A stretch of DNA of 63,464 nucleotides from an uncultured Methanomicrobiales archaeon (GTDB lineage Archaea > Halobacteriota > Methanomicrobia > Methanomicrobiales > Methanospirillaceae): NCBI GenBank assembly GCA_903828975.1, contig CAIKOD010000150.1:1-63464 (forward strand). Reading direction: 5' to 3'. This document shows positions 8,869-17,823 of the stretch, in pieces. The notes beneath the pieces are model-generated. The model saw only the letters and a list, made by a program, of their open reading frames with translations, had not been told where the DNA came from and searched no databases. Within the stretch, counting starts at the first letter, position 1, and the number at the start of each line of letters is the position of its first letter. The position numbers and the translations under genes are program-made.

Positions 8869-10553
8869 GCTAGACCTCCTGCTGCACGGATAGCCGATCG
8901 CATGGCCTCAGCCTTGTCGTTTGTCTCTATCCATTCCTTTGAAGGACACGAGTCTGCAACAATACCTGCACCTGCCTGAACGGAGGCGATCCCGTCCCTT
9001 ACATCCGCCGTCCTGATTGCAATGGCAAATTCAAGCTGATTATCGAATCCGATATAGCCAACAGCACCTGCATACAGCCCCCTGGGCCCGGGTTCAAGCT
9101 CGTCAATGATCTGCATGGCCCTGATTTTCGGGGCACCCGTTACAGTCCCTGCAGGGAAACAGGCCTTTAACCCGTCAAAACGATCCAATCCTTCCCTTAT
9201 CCTCCCGGTAACCGTTGAAACGATATGCTGGACATGGGAGTATTTTCCGATTTCCATGAACCGGGGTACCTGTACCGAGCCAAAACTGCACACACTCCCC
9301 ACATCATTCCTTGCAAGGTCAACCAGCATGACATGTTCTGCACGTTCTTTCTCATCATTAAGAAGATCAAGGGCAAGGTCAGCATCCTCCTCAGGGGTGC
9401 ACCCTCTTTTTCGGGTACCAGCGATTGGAACTGTGGTAATACTCGTTCCTTCTACCCGGACGAGCATTTCCGGACTGGCGCCGACAACCGCATGACCGGG
9501 GAAATCCAGGAAGTACATGTACGGGCTTGGGTTTACTTCACGGAGAGCACGGTAAAGGTCAAACGGTTCCCCAGTGAAGGGGAACATTTCTTTCCTTGAA
9601 ATTACCGCCTGCACAATCTCACCTTCCCGAATATATTTTTTGACCTTTTTTACCGAGCGAATAAATTCGTTCCTCCCCTGACCAGGAACCGGCGTTCTTC
9701 CGTTTAGAGAGGGAGGCCTGTTTACTGAACGTTGACCTGGAGAATTTGCTACCTGATGATAGGTACCAGGATTTTTTTTCCCGGGAATTTCATACCCGTC
9801 CTTAACACCAGACGGACGTGGTCCACCATCCTTATTAATCCCGGATGGGACAGCAGATCGGGTTTCCAGGGATCGACTGATAAATTCAAACCGTGAGATC
9901 AGGGCTGAATGGTGGCGTTCATATTCATCCTCTGGCTCTACACCTTCCGTAATTACTGCACTGCTGATAAGTGACAGGGTATTGTTCCGATGATCGAAGA
10001 CGATACATTCAGTGCAAAGCATGAACTCGGCAACAGGTGATTCGATACCTGGCAGGTGCCTGGTGGGGCCAATTCCCGGAATGAGGGAGTACACAAGGTC
10101 ATACGAGAAATACCCCACAAATCCACCAAAGAAACGCGGGACCGGAGATGGTAAATATGTAAATACCCCGGATATCGCCTTCATCGTTACAATTGCATTC
10201 GTTCCGCAGACGTTTTCAACCAGGGTAACAAGATCAGCGTCACCGGTGATACTGACGGTCGTACCGATCGAGATCTGGAGGACAGGGGAGATTCCAAGGA
10301 ATGAATATGATTCCGCCCTTATGTCCCGGTCCATTGATTCAAGAAGAAATCCCGGAGCACCCGCCGGGCCGGAACCATCAGATCCTTTAACCGATCCATT
10401 AAGACCGTTATAGAGGTCAACCGGGGATATCCCGGTCTGGGGGATTGTAATACTCAGGGGAATGATAACCGGGCTGACTGACTGATGTGCAAGCCTGCAA
10501 AATTCGGTCTTTGTCAGGCTGATGAGATCATGTATTCCACCGGGAGTTACCAT
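8865..10553 (-). CDS. trpE: Anthranilate synthase component I
   Basis: Makes anthranilate from chorismate with ammonia from TrpG. The N-terminal LLES motif (GFLLESMD, about residue 87) is the usual tryptophan feedback site. The C-terminal chorismate-binding domain has ISRKEMF, AGTRKRGCTPEEDADLA and FPAGTVTGAPK. At 562 residues it is longer than the common ~500. The extra length is a low-complexity Gly/Pro/Asn-rich linker at about residues 245-310, between the two domains. It is the first gene of the operon; ATG 10553 follows GGTGA-type purines. Confidence 0.96.
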   Translation of the reverse strand: MVTPGGIHDLISLTKTEFCRLAHQSVSPVIIPLSITIPQTGISPVDLYNGLNGSVKGSDGSGPAGAPGFLLESMDRDIRAESYSFLGISPVLQISIGTTVSITGDADLVTLVENVCGTNAIVTMKAISGVFTYLPSPVPRFFGGFVGYFSYDLVYSLIPGIGPTRHLPGIESPVAEFMLCTECIVFDHRNNTLSLISSAVITEGVEPEDEYERHHSALISRFEFISRSLETRSAVPSGINKDGGPRPSGVKDGYEIPGKKNPGTYHQVANSPGQRSVNRPPSLNGRTPVPGQGRNEFIRSVKKVKKYIREGEIVQAVISRKEMFPFTGEPFDLYRALREVNPSPYMYFLDFPGHAVVGASPEMLVRVEGTSITTVPIAGTRKRGCTPEEDADLALDLLNDEKERAEHVMLVDLARNDVGSVCSFGSVQVPRFMEIGKYSHVQHIVSTVTGRIREGLDRFDGLKACFPAGTVTGAPKIRAMQIIDELEPGPRGLYAGAVGYIGFDNQLEFAIAIRTADVRDGIASVQAGAGIVADSCPSKEWIETNDKAEAMRSAIRAAGGLA

Positions 10554-10639
10554 TCCACCGGCATCACCTTTGCGCAGCAGTTTCCTGGATTTTCCGGGTC
10601 CCGCACGGCTGTTTTCTCCTCGAATGATGACATGCTTTT

Positions 10640-10760
10640 CATGTACCTTCAGCTTTAATCTGCAATAATATATACATTATGGTATGTTATTGTACATTGT
10701 AGAACAAATAATTCAAAACAGTCCGTATTGTCCAGGCCTGTACAATAGGGGTTTTTGGGA
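10640..10760 (-). promoter_or_regulatory. trp operon promoter region with TGTACA repeats
   Basis: The trpE upstream gap (10554-10862) holds an AT-rich TATA-like stretch (10659-10676, AATAATATATACATTA on the plus strand), which would put the minus-strand start near 10640 with a leader of about 85 nt. Just upstream are two TGTACA hexamers (10691-10696 and 10739-10744), 48 bp apart, in GTACAAT/TGTACATTG contexts. TGTACA is the core of the TrpY operator of Methanothermobacter; a related repressor acting here is an inference. Confidence 0.45.
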
Positions 10761-10862
10761 TATCCGGGTTGCTCCCTGGCCGGAAATGGGAATTAAACGG
10801 ACATGAAATGCCCACCCTACGAGTTCATAATCAAAGCCCGTACTATATCAGGTAGTTAACAA

Positions 10863-11246
10863 ATGACCAGAACGCTTGAGATATACTGGGAACACACACC
10901 TGACCTGGCTGAAGTCCCGGTGATCACGTCAGATACCAAAAAGACCTTCTGTGAACTCCTGAAAGAACTCAAACCGGCATTTGAACAGGAGGGTATTGTC
11001 CTCAAGTTTACATCCAGACCTGTAACCAGTGCAGGGGGTGAGCAAAGCCTGGTAACCCTTAACGGGAGACCACTCGGGGACCTCCTTGTTGAAGTTGCAG
11101 AAGAGCAACGGTATTGTGAAGGCAGGAGGTGCGAAATGTGTACCCCTGTTACATTTCCCGTACTGTCCCACAGAGATCTTCAGTATCAGAGTGTCCCGGA
11201 TCTTATCATCCGGAAAGTGTTCCTCCGGGCTTCAGGAGTCATCTGA
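10863..11246 (+). CDS. DUF2703-type cysteine-containing protein
   Basis: 127 residues, starting at the ATG about 20 bp after a TATA-like CTATATC (10843-10849), so probably leaderless. The first half resembles a thioredoxin-like fold (LEIYWEHT at the N-terminus). The C-terminal part has the Cys-rich motif YCEGRRCEMC (about residues 94-103). This matches my recollection of the DUF2703 family; its function is not established and I assign none. It is divergent from the trp operon and could share control with it. Confidence 0.6.
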   Translation: MTRTLEIYWEHTPDLAEVPVITSDTKKTFCELLKELKPAFEQEGIVLKFTSRPVTSAGGEQSLVTLNGRPLGDLLVEVAEEQRYCEGRRCEMCTPVTFPVLSHRDLQYQSVPDLIIRKVFLRASGVI

Positions 11247-11295
11247 AAAAGGGAAAAAGAATCATCCATTACCCGGTTTTCTTTCCTGGTCCGAT

Positions 11296-11362
11296 GTGGC
11301 ATGGAGCAACACAACCGAGCGTCTGTGAACGGACCTCCCCCGGAAACCGCGCTCCATGCCAC
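11296..11362. other. Perfect 12-bp inverted repeat (stem-loop)
   Basis: GTGGCATGGAGC (11296-11307) pairs perfectly with GCTCCATGCCAC (11351-11362) around a 43-nt loop. The rest of the 387-bp gap 11247-11633 shows no gene. The distance from the upstream stop (about 50 bp) would suit a terminator or 3' structured RNA. No poly-T tract follows, so it is not a typical intrinsic terminator. I could not fit it to a known RNA family. Confidence 0.5.
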
Positions 11363-11633
11363 CCGCAACATCAGGAGCACCTGTGCCACCCCAGGACACT
11401 CCCACGCTGCAATTCGAATGTCCTTTCAATGGTGTATATATTGATACGATAGGCCTGGTTCAATCGATTTACAAATGAGTTCCACTGCGTTGGAGGGGTT
11501 TTATTGGATTGTTTGTTCTGCTCTCAAACGCCTGGCCCATCTGACACCTTAACCGGCACGGATCACATTCACACCCCGTGGGGGGTCACAAATTAATACG
11601 AGCGATTAAAAAACTGGGTACCAGGTAATTCAT

Positions 11634-12080
11634 ATGGAATGGAAAAAATTCATTATCTCGTGGGTTCTCGGTTCAGTGCTCCTTTACTTCACGCTATTTC
11701 TGGTCTCTGCATTTACCATGGTGATTGCACCCTTCAACATCTTCGATATCGGGGGTATGTGGTCTGCAACCGACCCCGTCATGATGCTCTATTACCTGTA
11801 CCCCGTCCTCCTGTCATTGATCACCACCTATGTGTTCTCAGTTGTCCGGGGTTCACTGCAGGGTTCATATATTGAGAAAGGGCTCATGTTCGGACTACTG
11901 ATGTTCCTTCTCCTCTCGGTTACCAGTGGGTTTATCATTATTACAACGATGCAATACCCGGTTGGTTTCTCTCTTGACATGGTCCTCAACGGGTTGATCA
12001 GCTATCCGTTACTTGGTATCCTCTACACAATCATCTGGGAGAGATGCCCGTACTGTAGTACGGCCAGGAACCTGGCATAA
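11634..12080 (+). CDS. Small integral membrane protein, unknown function
   Basis: 148 residues with four predicted helices: about 7-30, 45-68, 80-105 and 112-135. A two-cysteine tail (ERCPYCSTARN) faces the cytoplasm if the N-terminus is inside. The CPYC pair could bind metal or be redox active, but no family is recognised. It starts at ATG 11634. Neighbours give no functional link. Confidence 0.6.
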   Translation: MEWKKFIISWVLGSVLLYFTLFLVSAFTMVIAPFNIFDIGGMWSATDPVMMLYYLYPVLLSLITTYVFSVVRGSLQGSYIEKGLMFGLLMFLLLSVTSGFIIITTMQYPVGFSLDMVLNGLISYPLLGILYTIIWERCPYCSTARNLA

Positions 12081-12160
12081 ATCACCCTGGAATTCAATGT
12101 ATCCGGCAATTTACGAATGACGGGGGAGTGGGAATCAGGTACTGCAGGTAATATTGTCCG

Positions 12161-12517
12161 CTAATGCCATTTGGACGTGGCAAAAATTCCCAGTAGTATT
12201 GCAATAACCAGCAGGATCACTGACATGTACAAGGATTCAAGGACCACGAGACCACCGGCATAGGCAAAAAATACCGATACAAGCCCGGCAATCCTGCCCC
12301 TTTTATAGGCAGTGATCACGGAGAGCAGGAGGAGAATTGTCGGTAATACCACGAAAAAAAACCTGACAGACGGATCATGCAGTACCTCGTCCGCTGAACG
12401 CTCTGCAAGCGTAAGCAGGACTGTCTGGGGATTAATTCCTATCGCAGTCCATAACCCTGAAAGAAATCCGAGACCTATTACAGACTCCCGGATAAAGAGG
12501 CCCGATTTTTTCCGCAT
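12161..12517 (-). CDS. Small membrane protein, unknown function
   Basis: 118 residues with a basic N-terminus (MRKKSG) and three to four hydrophobic segments (about 11-33, 52-70, 77-93, 95-113). No motif identifies a family. It is convergent with the 11634 gene, 80 bp apart. The intergenic stretch 12518-12838 upstream holds no gene that I can support. Confidence 0.5.
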   Translation of the reverse strand: MRKKSGLFIRESVIGLGFLSGLWTAIGINPQTVLLTLAERSADEVLHDPSVRFFFVVLPTILLLLSVITAYKRGRIAGLVSVFFAYAGGLVVLESLYMSVILLVIAILLGIFATSKWH

Positions 12518-12838
12518 GGTACTGTATCAATAGTTTCTTGACACTGGGGTGCAAAAATTCTCCGCTTCCCCTGGACACCACATGGTCACCCGGGGCCAGC
12601 GAACTCTTCTTTGTTCCCGGTGTTTTTTTTCTCATTCCATTCTAATAATTTCGCCAGGTCCATTGCATACGATGTCCCCGCTCCTTTAACCCGTGGCAAT
12701 TAACCCGGCAGTCCCACATTCAGACAGCAGGTTGTACTATGATGCAAAACACCCGGGACTCCCCGGCCGGGGTTCGTACGGTTACTATCTCATGATACTG
12801 ACCCTTCGGTTTAAGTAGTTCCAGAATAAGATTCCCAT

Positions 12839-13354
12839 ATGAAACCTCTCACCCTGTTCCTCATCCTTGTGGTTTTGGCAGTAATACTCTCAAGTGGCTG
12901 TCTTACAGACCCCCCCCAGAAAAAAGTAGTGACTATGCCAGTAACGACAACAACACCGGTGACCCCGGTAACCTTACCGCCTTCGGCCAGTGCCACTGTT
13001 ACACCTGTACAGACACTGAACATTCCACCGGTGGTAACTGTAGCATCTGACGATGTTATGGTATCTGAGACAGTGATCGAAGCTCCAAATCTCAGAATTC
13101 TTAAATATAATGAAGCAAGGCCGGAGGTAGGTAAACTTACTATTACGGGAATTGCAAAGAACGAAGGGAAAACAAGTGTCCCTCATACAGAGGTCCAGAT
13201 AAAATTCTATGACGCAAATAATAATGTAATCGCCATTTCAAAAGCTTCGACAGATAACTTCGATCCAGGTAGTACATGGGAATTTTCCATCGTATACCCG
13301 GGACCGGATTCAAGGAAAGTCAAGTCCTACAAAATCACGGTCACACCGGTGTAA
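12839..13354 (+). CDS. Lipoprotein with FxLYD/CARDB-like domain
   Basis: 171 residues. The signal peptide MKPLTLFLILVVLAVIL ends in the lipobox LSSGC, with the lipid Cys near residue 21. A Thr/Pro/Val-rich stalk (about 25-70) leads to a beta-sandwich domain. KLTITGIAKNEGKTSVPHTE and GSTWEFSIVYPG are typical of FxLYD-type extracellular domains. A TATA-like TTTAAGTA (12810-12817) lies about 25 bp before the ATG, so the transcript may be leaderless. Probably a surface-exposed binding or scaffold protein; partner unknown. Confidence 0.68.
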   Translation: MKPLTLFLILVVLAVILSSGCLTDPPQKKVVTMPVTTTTPVTPVTLPPSASATVTPVQTLNIPPVVTVASDDVMVSETVIEAPNLRILKYNEARPEVGKLTITGIAKNEGKTSVPHTEVQIKFYDANNNVIAISKASTDNFDPGSTWEFSIVYPGPDSRKVKSYKITVTPV

Positions 13355-13620
13355 CAGGGGACCTGAACAGTCATCCGGGACATATAAGGATGGAACGAGG
13401 TGTTCTCTTTTTTTGCCGTATGAATTAAGCCTCCCGGTTCTACCAGCTCCCTGGTGACCGGTTCATTTCACAGATATTTGGAATCCTGCTAATTATTTCG
13501 GAGGGCGGGCAATCACATACACAAGCCCGGAAGGCATCCAATTTTTTTTCTGGAATACATAACGCTCTGGCGATGCCGGGGTAATTTTTAATGAAGATAC
13601 GGTATAGATCCAGAAAGTTT

Positions 13621-13701
13621 GGGTTTGTTGAAACACACATAAACGGAAAGTTCACACCCGGACGATTGAAAATGCTTCGTTAAAATCTCCTTATATTGGG
13701 G
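13621..13701 (-). repeat. 80-bp repeat, copy 1 (pair with 52.9 kb)
   Basis: The reverse complement of this segment aligns almost end to end with 52933-53012. Shared blocks include TAAGGAGATT, GCATTTTCAA, CGGGTGTGAACT and TGTGTGTTTCAACAAACCC. It is distinct from the dispersed MITE-like repeat whose copy B starts about 70 bp further on. Both copies lie in intergenic DNA beside a MITE-like copy. Confidence 0.75.
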
Positions 13702-13770
13702 GCCGTTCAGGCATTTAATATGAAAATCCCCACTGGCATTTTCATTTTGTATGCTTGTGGCCTTTTAGCA

Positions 13771-14052
13771 TCATGTCTGTTTTCATGGGAAACCCTCTCA
13801 AAACTATCTTCCGGATTTAGGTTATTCCAATATTCATCACGCTCCCGGGGCTCGTGGCCCGCCGCTGTGCCGACCCCGGTTGGGTAAGGGAATAATCTCC
13901 AAATCTCTGTAATTTTCTTCCGATGCCCCCATTGAACCCTGCCGATGAATATCTTATTGGGGGGTGGAGCAGGGAGGGGGTGAAATCCCCTCCTGTCTGA
14001 GCAGTTCTGTTATTTTTTTTATTGCGCTTAGGATTTCTATAGATCCAGAAAA
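13771..14052 (-). repeat. Dispersed MITE-like repeat, copy B
   Basis: Lies between convergent genes. Modules in order: degenerate left end, ACTATCTTCCGGATTTAGG, GC block 13839-13886, CTCCAAATCTCTG, ATTGAACCCTG, ATATCTTATT, the G-tract block 13959-13980, then AAATCCCCTCCTGTC. The right end ATTTCTATAGATCCAGAAAA matches the right end of copy F. The G tracts (GGGGGG, GGG, GGGGG with short spacers) could allow quadruplex formation. The outer boundary on the left is approximate. Confidence 0.75.
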
Positions 14053-14080
14053 GTGAAAAAATCCATATCCTCACGGATTG

Positions 14081-15253
14081 TTATGAACAGAATGCTGACA
14101 GGTTTGCCTGGTACCCTTTCCCCGGGCCGGAGAGAAGGGTACTTTCCCCGTAAAACCGGGCGGGCGGAAGTGAGAACCCGGCCGTGAGATAATGAAGTGC
14201 ACCCGATATTCCGTCAAACTCCTTTGGTGGTGACGCCATAGCGTGCCTGACATTTTCCCTGACATTAAAAACACCGAGGGGGATATAACCCCGGCGGGCT
14301 TCACGGAGTATAATCGCTCCTGCCTGTTTTCCTTCTTTTTCAAGGGCATCGAGGACCGCCATCCTGCATGAATAATAACATCCTCCAACAGGAGAATACC
14401 CGTGTTTTTTCCGGTGTCCTTCGTGATCGGCAAAGATCATTTCCTCGCGGCCAAGCACATGCAGAAACGCCTCGATCCATTCATACTGCCATACCGTGGG
14501 CATCAGCAGGACCGCGTAATGGTTATTCAGGCTATCAAATTCGTGGACACGGTAACAGTCGATTGGGGAATGCTGCCTGACACGGGAGAGTAAATGGTCC
14601 CCGATTATGGTATCACAAGCAGTGATCGACCAGCGCGTGGGGACCAGCTTTCTTTTCCTTCCTGTCCCCATTGTCCCGGCAGAAAATGCTTTCTGAATAC
14701 TGGAGAACGGGACACCCTGGCGGTGCAGGTCTATAACTGCCCCGGATGCACCAAGATCCGTATCATGGTAGGCCCTCTCGAGGTCGGGGTCCCACCGCCC
14801 TTTTTCAATTTCAAATTGTTCCATTCTTGCGCTGGGACCATGGGGTGACGATTCTTCGGAGAACATCATACCGGTAGGCGGGGTTTCAAATGTAACATCA
14901 CTCTCGACAGATAACGAGGAAAGGGCTATTTCCTGGAGTTTTTCCACGAACGGATTATAGATATCATCTGCCGCTACCCGTTGCTTCCCCCGGACCAGAG
15001 ACAACCGGTACCTGATTATCTCATCCTGGCTAATCCCGGCTGGGATCCATGACTCAGGGGAGTCCAGGATCTTCGTATCCCCGTGGAATGCAGCAATAAC
15101 CGGGCCTGCATATACCTTTGGATAGGCATGGCTCCCGATAAATACCGATGGAGGGGAACTTCCCACCAGCTCGCGACCTACATCAACAGACCGCATCTGA
15201 GTCGAAAGCGAGGTGGTAATCTGTCTGAGGTATGCACCTTTTCCGGGCGTCAT
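14081..15253 (-). CDS. nreA: Nre-family archaeal DNA repair protein
   Basis: 390 residues matching the archaeal Nre family of DNA repair proteins. Conserved blocks include PPSVFIGSHAYPKVYAGPV and GDTKILDSPESW near the N-terminus, and GGCYYSCRMAVLDALE and ILREARRGYIPLGVFNVRENV in the C-terminal half. The extreme C-terminus QANLSAFC fits a PCNA-interacting motif (QxxLxxF), as described for NreA. I see no N-terminal zinc ribbon. It follows the amidohydrolase gene on the same strand with a 99-bp gap. Confidence 0.85.
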   Translation of the reverse strand: MTPGKGAYLRQITTSLSTQMRSVDVGRELVGSSPPSVFIGSHAYPKVYAGPVIAAFHGDTKILDSPESWIPAGISQDEIIRYRLSLVRGKQRVAADDIYNPFVEKLQEIALSSLSVESDVTFETPPTGMMFSEESSPHGPSARMEQFEIEKGRWDPDLERAYHDTDLGASGAVIDLHRQGVPFSSIQKAFSAGTMGTGRKRKLVPTRWSITACDTIIGDHLLSRVRQHSPIDCYRVHEFDSLNNHYAVLLMPTVWQYEWIEAFLHVLGREEMIFADHEGHRKKHGYSPVGGCYYSCRMAVLDALEKEGKQAGAIILREARRGYIPLGVFNVRENVRHAMASPPKEFDGISGALHYLTAGFSLPPARFYGESTLLSGPGKGYQANLSAFCS

Positions 15254-15352
15254 CGTTCAGGCATACATGACCTGTCACCGCTTATTAAGCGGAGTAACGC
15301 GGGGTGAAAGTGATTACTGGCTGTATTGGGGCGACCTCCTGTTGCCCGGCGA

Positions 15353-16156
15353 CTAATGGTCCTCTGAGGCATTATCCCAGAACCCGGCCAGTACATCCCA
15401 TATACGTCCCTGTAATTCTTTTGCCGCTGATGTATCCACGTACCCCGGTTGATTCGGGCCTCCTGTTTCACATTCGTACAATCCCCGGTTAACCTCGATC
15501 TGCACCCATGGGATATCCCTGTGCCAGCGATGAGAAATGGAAATGAAACCCCCGGCATACGGGCTGTTGAATAACACCTCCCCCTCATTTCCAAATTCGT
15601 TCCTGAAATGTTTTGCAAGGTCCTGGATCAATTCCCTGGGGCAGGTGGACAACACTCCCGGTCGCGCTGCCCCGTTCAGGTCACCATTATTTCCAAGGCA
15701 GATAAGTGGCCGGACCTTTCCCTTTTCATCCCGGTCTGGCAACGCTTCCGGGAGCATGCTATGGCAGTCAAACGCAATCCTTGCCTGGCATTCATCAGTA
15801 AGCCGGTCGATCGCCTCGTGGTAGGGGAAAAAATACTTCACCATAAGCCGGTGGACCAGGTCGATATCCGGGAACCGGTCATTCCTGTATACCGGTGTGC
15901 CAAACCCGGTCGTGGATTTGATCGCACCATCGGGGTATTTTGGCGCCAAGTGGTACGGTGGACGGTTAAGATCGACAACCACCCGCGACACAGGAGTATC
16001 AATGAACGCAGCAACCCGGGAACCAAAATGATAAATTTTCTCTGTTCCCGGGTCACTATAAAATATGACCTCATCGGGGCTCAGTGCGATACGGTCACTG
16101 ACCTCGTCGGGAATTGTGGTACCCCCGTGGGGTACTGAAATGATAAACGGGTACAT
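15353..16156 (-). CDS. N-formylglutamate amidohydrolase family protein
   Basis: 267 residues beginning MYPFIISVPHGGTTIPDEV, the family's metal-site motif (SxPHGG). Further conserved parts are VVDLNRPP and IAFDCHSMLP (D and H metal ligands). Family enzymes hydrolyse N-formylglutamate or related N-acyl amino acids in histidine breakdown. No hut genes are nearby, so the substrate here is uncertain. A TATA-like TTATATCTTTTA (minus strand, near 16197-16208) supports a short leader. Confidence 0.85.
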   Translation of the reverse strand: MYPFIISVPHGGTTIPDEVSDRIALSPDEVIFYSDPGTEKIYHFGSRVAAFIDTPVSRVVVDLNRPPYHLAPKYPDGAIKSTTGFGTPVYRNDRFPDIDLVHRLMVKYFFPYHEAIDRLTDECQARIAFDCHSMLPEALPDRDEKGKVRPLICLGNNGDLNGAARPGVLSTCPRELIQDLAKHFRNEFGNEGEVLFNSPYAGGFISISHRWHRDIPWVQIEVNRGLYECETGGPNQPGYVDTSAAKELQGRIWDVLAGFWDNASEDH

Positions 16157-16506
16157 CTAGGCCAACCTGGCCTCCATTGGCGGACAGAGGTCTTTCTAAA
16201 AGATATAACGACCTGGCACCGTATCTAACTTCCCTTGTCCCATGACGATATTAATCCGAATATTTGGTCTTTATTTCTAATTTAATCGCGTATTAGATGA
16301 TATCAAGCTATTGCCCAGGTACCTGGCCGGTACTGGTTACGAAGTGGACATAGGTAACACAAGGCCTTCTCGTGCCTGAAACATTAATGCCAGAGATTAG
16401 CGTGACTGTACTATCATTTTAAGGCATATGAGAGTATATATCACAATATAAGCAATCCGGGCACCCCCGATCTGGGAATACAACCCGGAATGATGAGGTT
16501 AAAACT
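16157..16506. other. Intergenic region, promoters only
   Basis: This 350-bp AT-rich gap separates divergent genes. It holds the minus-strand promoter of the amidohydrolase and a plus-strand TATA-like GTATATATCAC (16434-16444) about 65 bp before the next gene. No repeat copy and no small gene are seen. Confidence 0.5.
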
Positions 16507-17433
16507 ATGAGAAAGATCCTAATTGCCGGAATACTGATCATCCTGCTCTTTGTTGGTACCGCCACTGCCGTGAACATAAATTATGCTCAAAACCAGGGAA
16601 TTTCCGTAAATACTGCCAGGGATAATGCTAACTCCGCACTATTATTATATGTGGCCCAAGGTAAGCTGGGTTCCTCGACTGCATTATGGAAAGGTGCATC
16701 ACTATCACAGACACCGATAATTATCTACGATCAGTCCGGAGTTGTTTACTCCTACCTGTTTGATGTAATAAACAAAGACGGGAAAATTGTCGGACAGGTC
16801 AATGTTGCAGGAAATAAGTTGGTCGGTGAGCCCGTTATCAGCATCGAAAAGTCACCCCGTTCGTTTGACCCTGGCATGGTAATCCCGAAAGTCCGGGGAC
16901 TTGCTGAAAAAGAGTATGCCGATTCACAAATCGATTACGTGGTGTTCATCATGGGCCAGGACAAGAAGATCGGTGTAATGGTGATACTCACCGAACAGAA
17001 CGGGCTGACCCGCCGCTTGGCGTATGACCTTCAGACCTTCCAGCTCAGATCGGATCGGATCTCCAATCACGGACTTATTGATGCCGCGACCCCGGCCTCT
17101 CTGTTCGTCTCAATAAGTAGTTCCGCCGCAACTCGCGCAATCCAGAACTACGAGAGCAAGATAAAATCAATTGCCCGTGTTGTCCCCATAATGCGACGCG
17201 TGGTCCCGGTAAGCTACCTGAACACAACGATCAATAAAGTTCCGGGTGTTTCTGCAGTGAAATCTGCTGAAAAGGGAACTATTCTGTCAGACTATAAACC
17301 CGCACCACTACTCCAGGGACAAATCCCCGCCTGGACGACACCCAGGCCAGTAAATATTCCGGACGTGAAGCCCCCTGTTTCCTCATCCACCTTTGGGCAG
17401 TCATTTCCGGTACCCAGGTTTTACCCGGTATAA
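16507..17433 (+). CDS. Exported protein of unknown function
   Basis: 308 residues with a clear signal peptide (MRKILIAGILIILLFVGTAT, cleavage near ATAVN). The mature part is mixed alpha/beta. A segment at about 75-110 (SGVVYSYLFDVINKDGKIVG) resembles the PepSY/FTP-type repeats seen in archaeal exported proteins, but I cannot be sure. The C-terminus is Pro-rich with no membrane anchor. It is probably secreted or loosely wall-bound, and is convergent with the next gene across repeat copy C. Confidence 0.6.
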   Translation: MRKILIAGILIILLFVGTATAVNINYAQNQGISVNTARDNANSALLLYVAQGKLGSSTALWKGASLSQTPIIIYDQSGVVYSYLFDVINKDGKIVGQVNVAGNKLVGEPVISIEKSPRSFDPGMVIPKVRGLAEKEYADSQIDYVVFIMGQDKKIGVMVILTEQNGLTRRLAYDLQTFQLRSDRISNHGLIDAATPASLFVSISSSAATRAIQNYESKIKSIARVVPIMRRVVPVSYLNTTINKVPGVSAVKSAEKGTILSDYKPAPLLQGQIPAWTTPRPVNIPDVKPPVSSSTFGQSFPVPRFYPV

Positions 17434-17544
17434 TCCCGGACCGAAATATTTTTTTTACCTTTCGTTCTGTTCAGGTGAGCGGTATCTTATTGCATCACCA
17501 GGGGTTCAGGCTGCAGTATCCCGGAAACAAAATGATTAAACTGC

Positions 17545-17820
17545 ATTCCGGCTCTTTAGAAATCCTTTAACCGAATTTACAGAGTTGTGATTATTCCGGG
17601 ATTTTCCAACGCTCCCGGGGCTTAGCCCCGCCACTGAGGCACCCCGGTTGGGATAGGGGATAATCTCCAAATCTCTGAAATTTTTCTTTGAATGCCCCAA
17701 TTGAACCCAAAAAAGAATATCTTATTGGGGGTGGAGGTGGGGGGGTGAGACCCACTCCTGTCTCTGTAGCTCCATGTTTTAACGGTACGCAGGGTATCAA
17801 AAAAGCAAAAAAAAATTCCG
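17545..17820 (-). repeat. Dispersed MITE-like repeat, copy C
   Basis: Starts with the terminal motif TTCCGGCTCTTTAGAAATCC (17545-17564) and contains the GC block 17612-17653, TAATCTCCAAATCTCTGAAA, ATTGAACCC, ATATCTTATT and a G-rich block (17727-17747). It ends in an A-rich tail AAAAAATTCCGG next to the stop of the following minus-strand gene. It fills the space between two convergent genes. Confidence 0.78.
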
Positions 17821-17823
17821 GGG

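Noticed and set aside
13440-13655. 71-residue minus-strand frame
   Set aside because: Its start lies within the 80-bp repeat and the frame is not kept in the second copy; no family is recognised.
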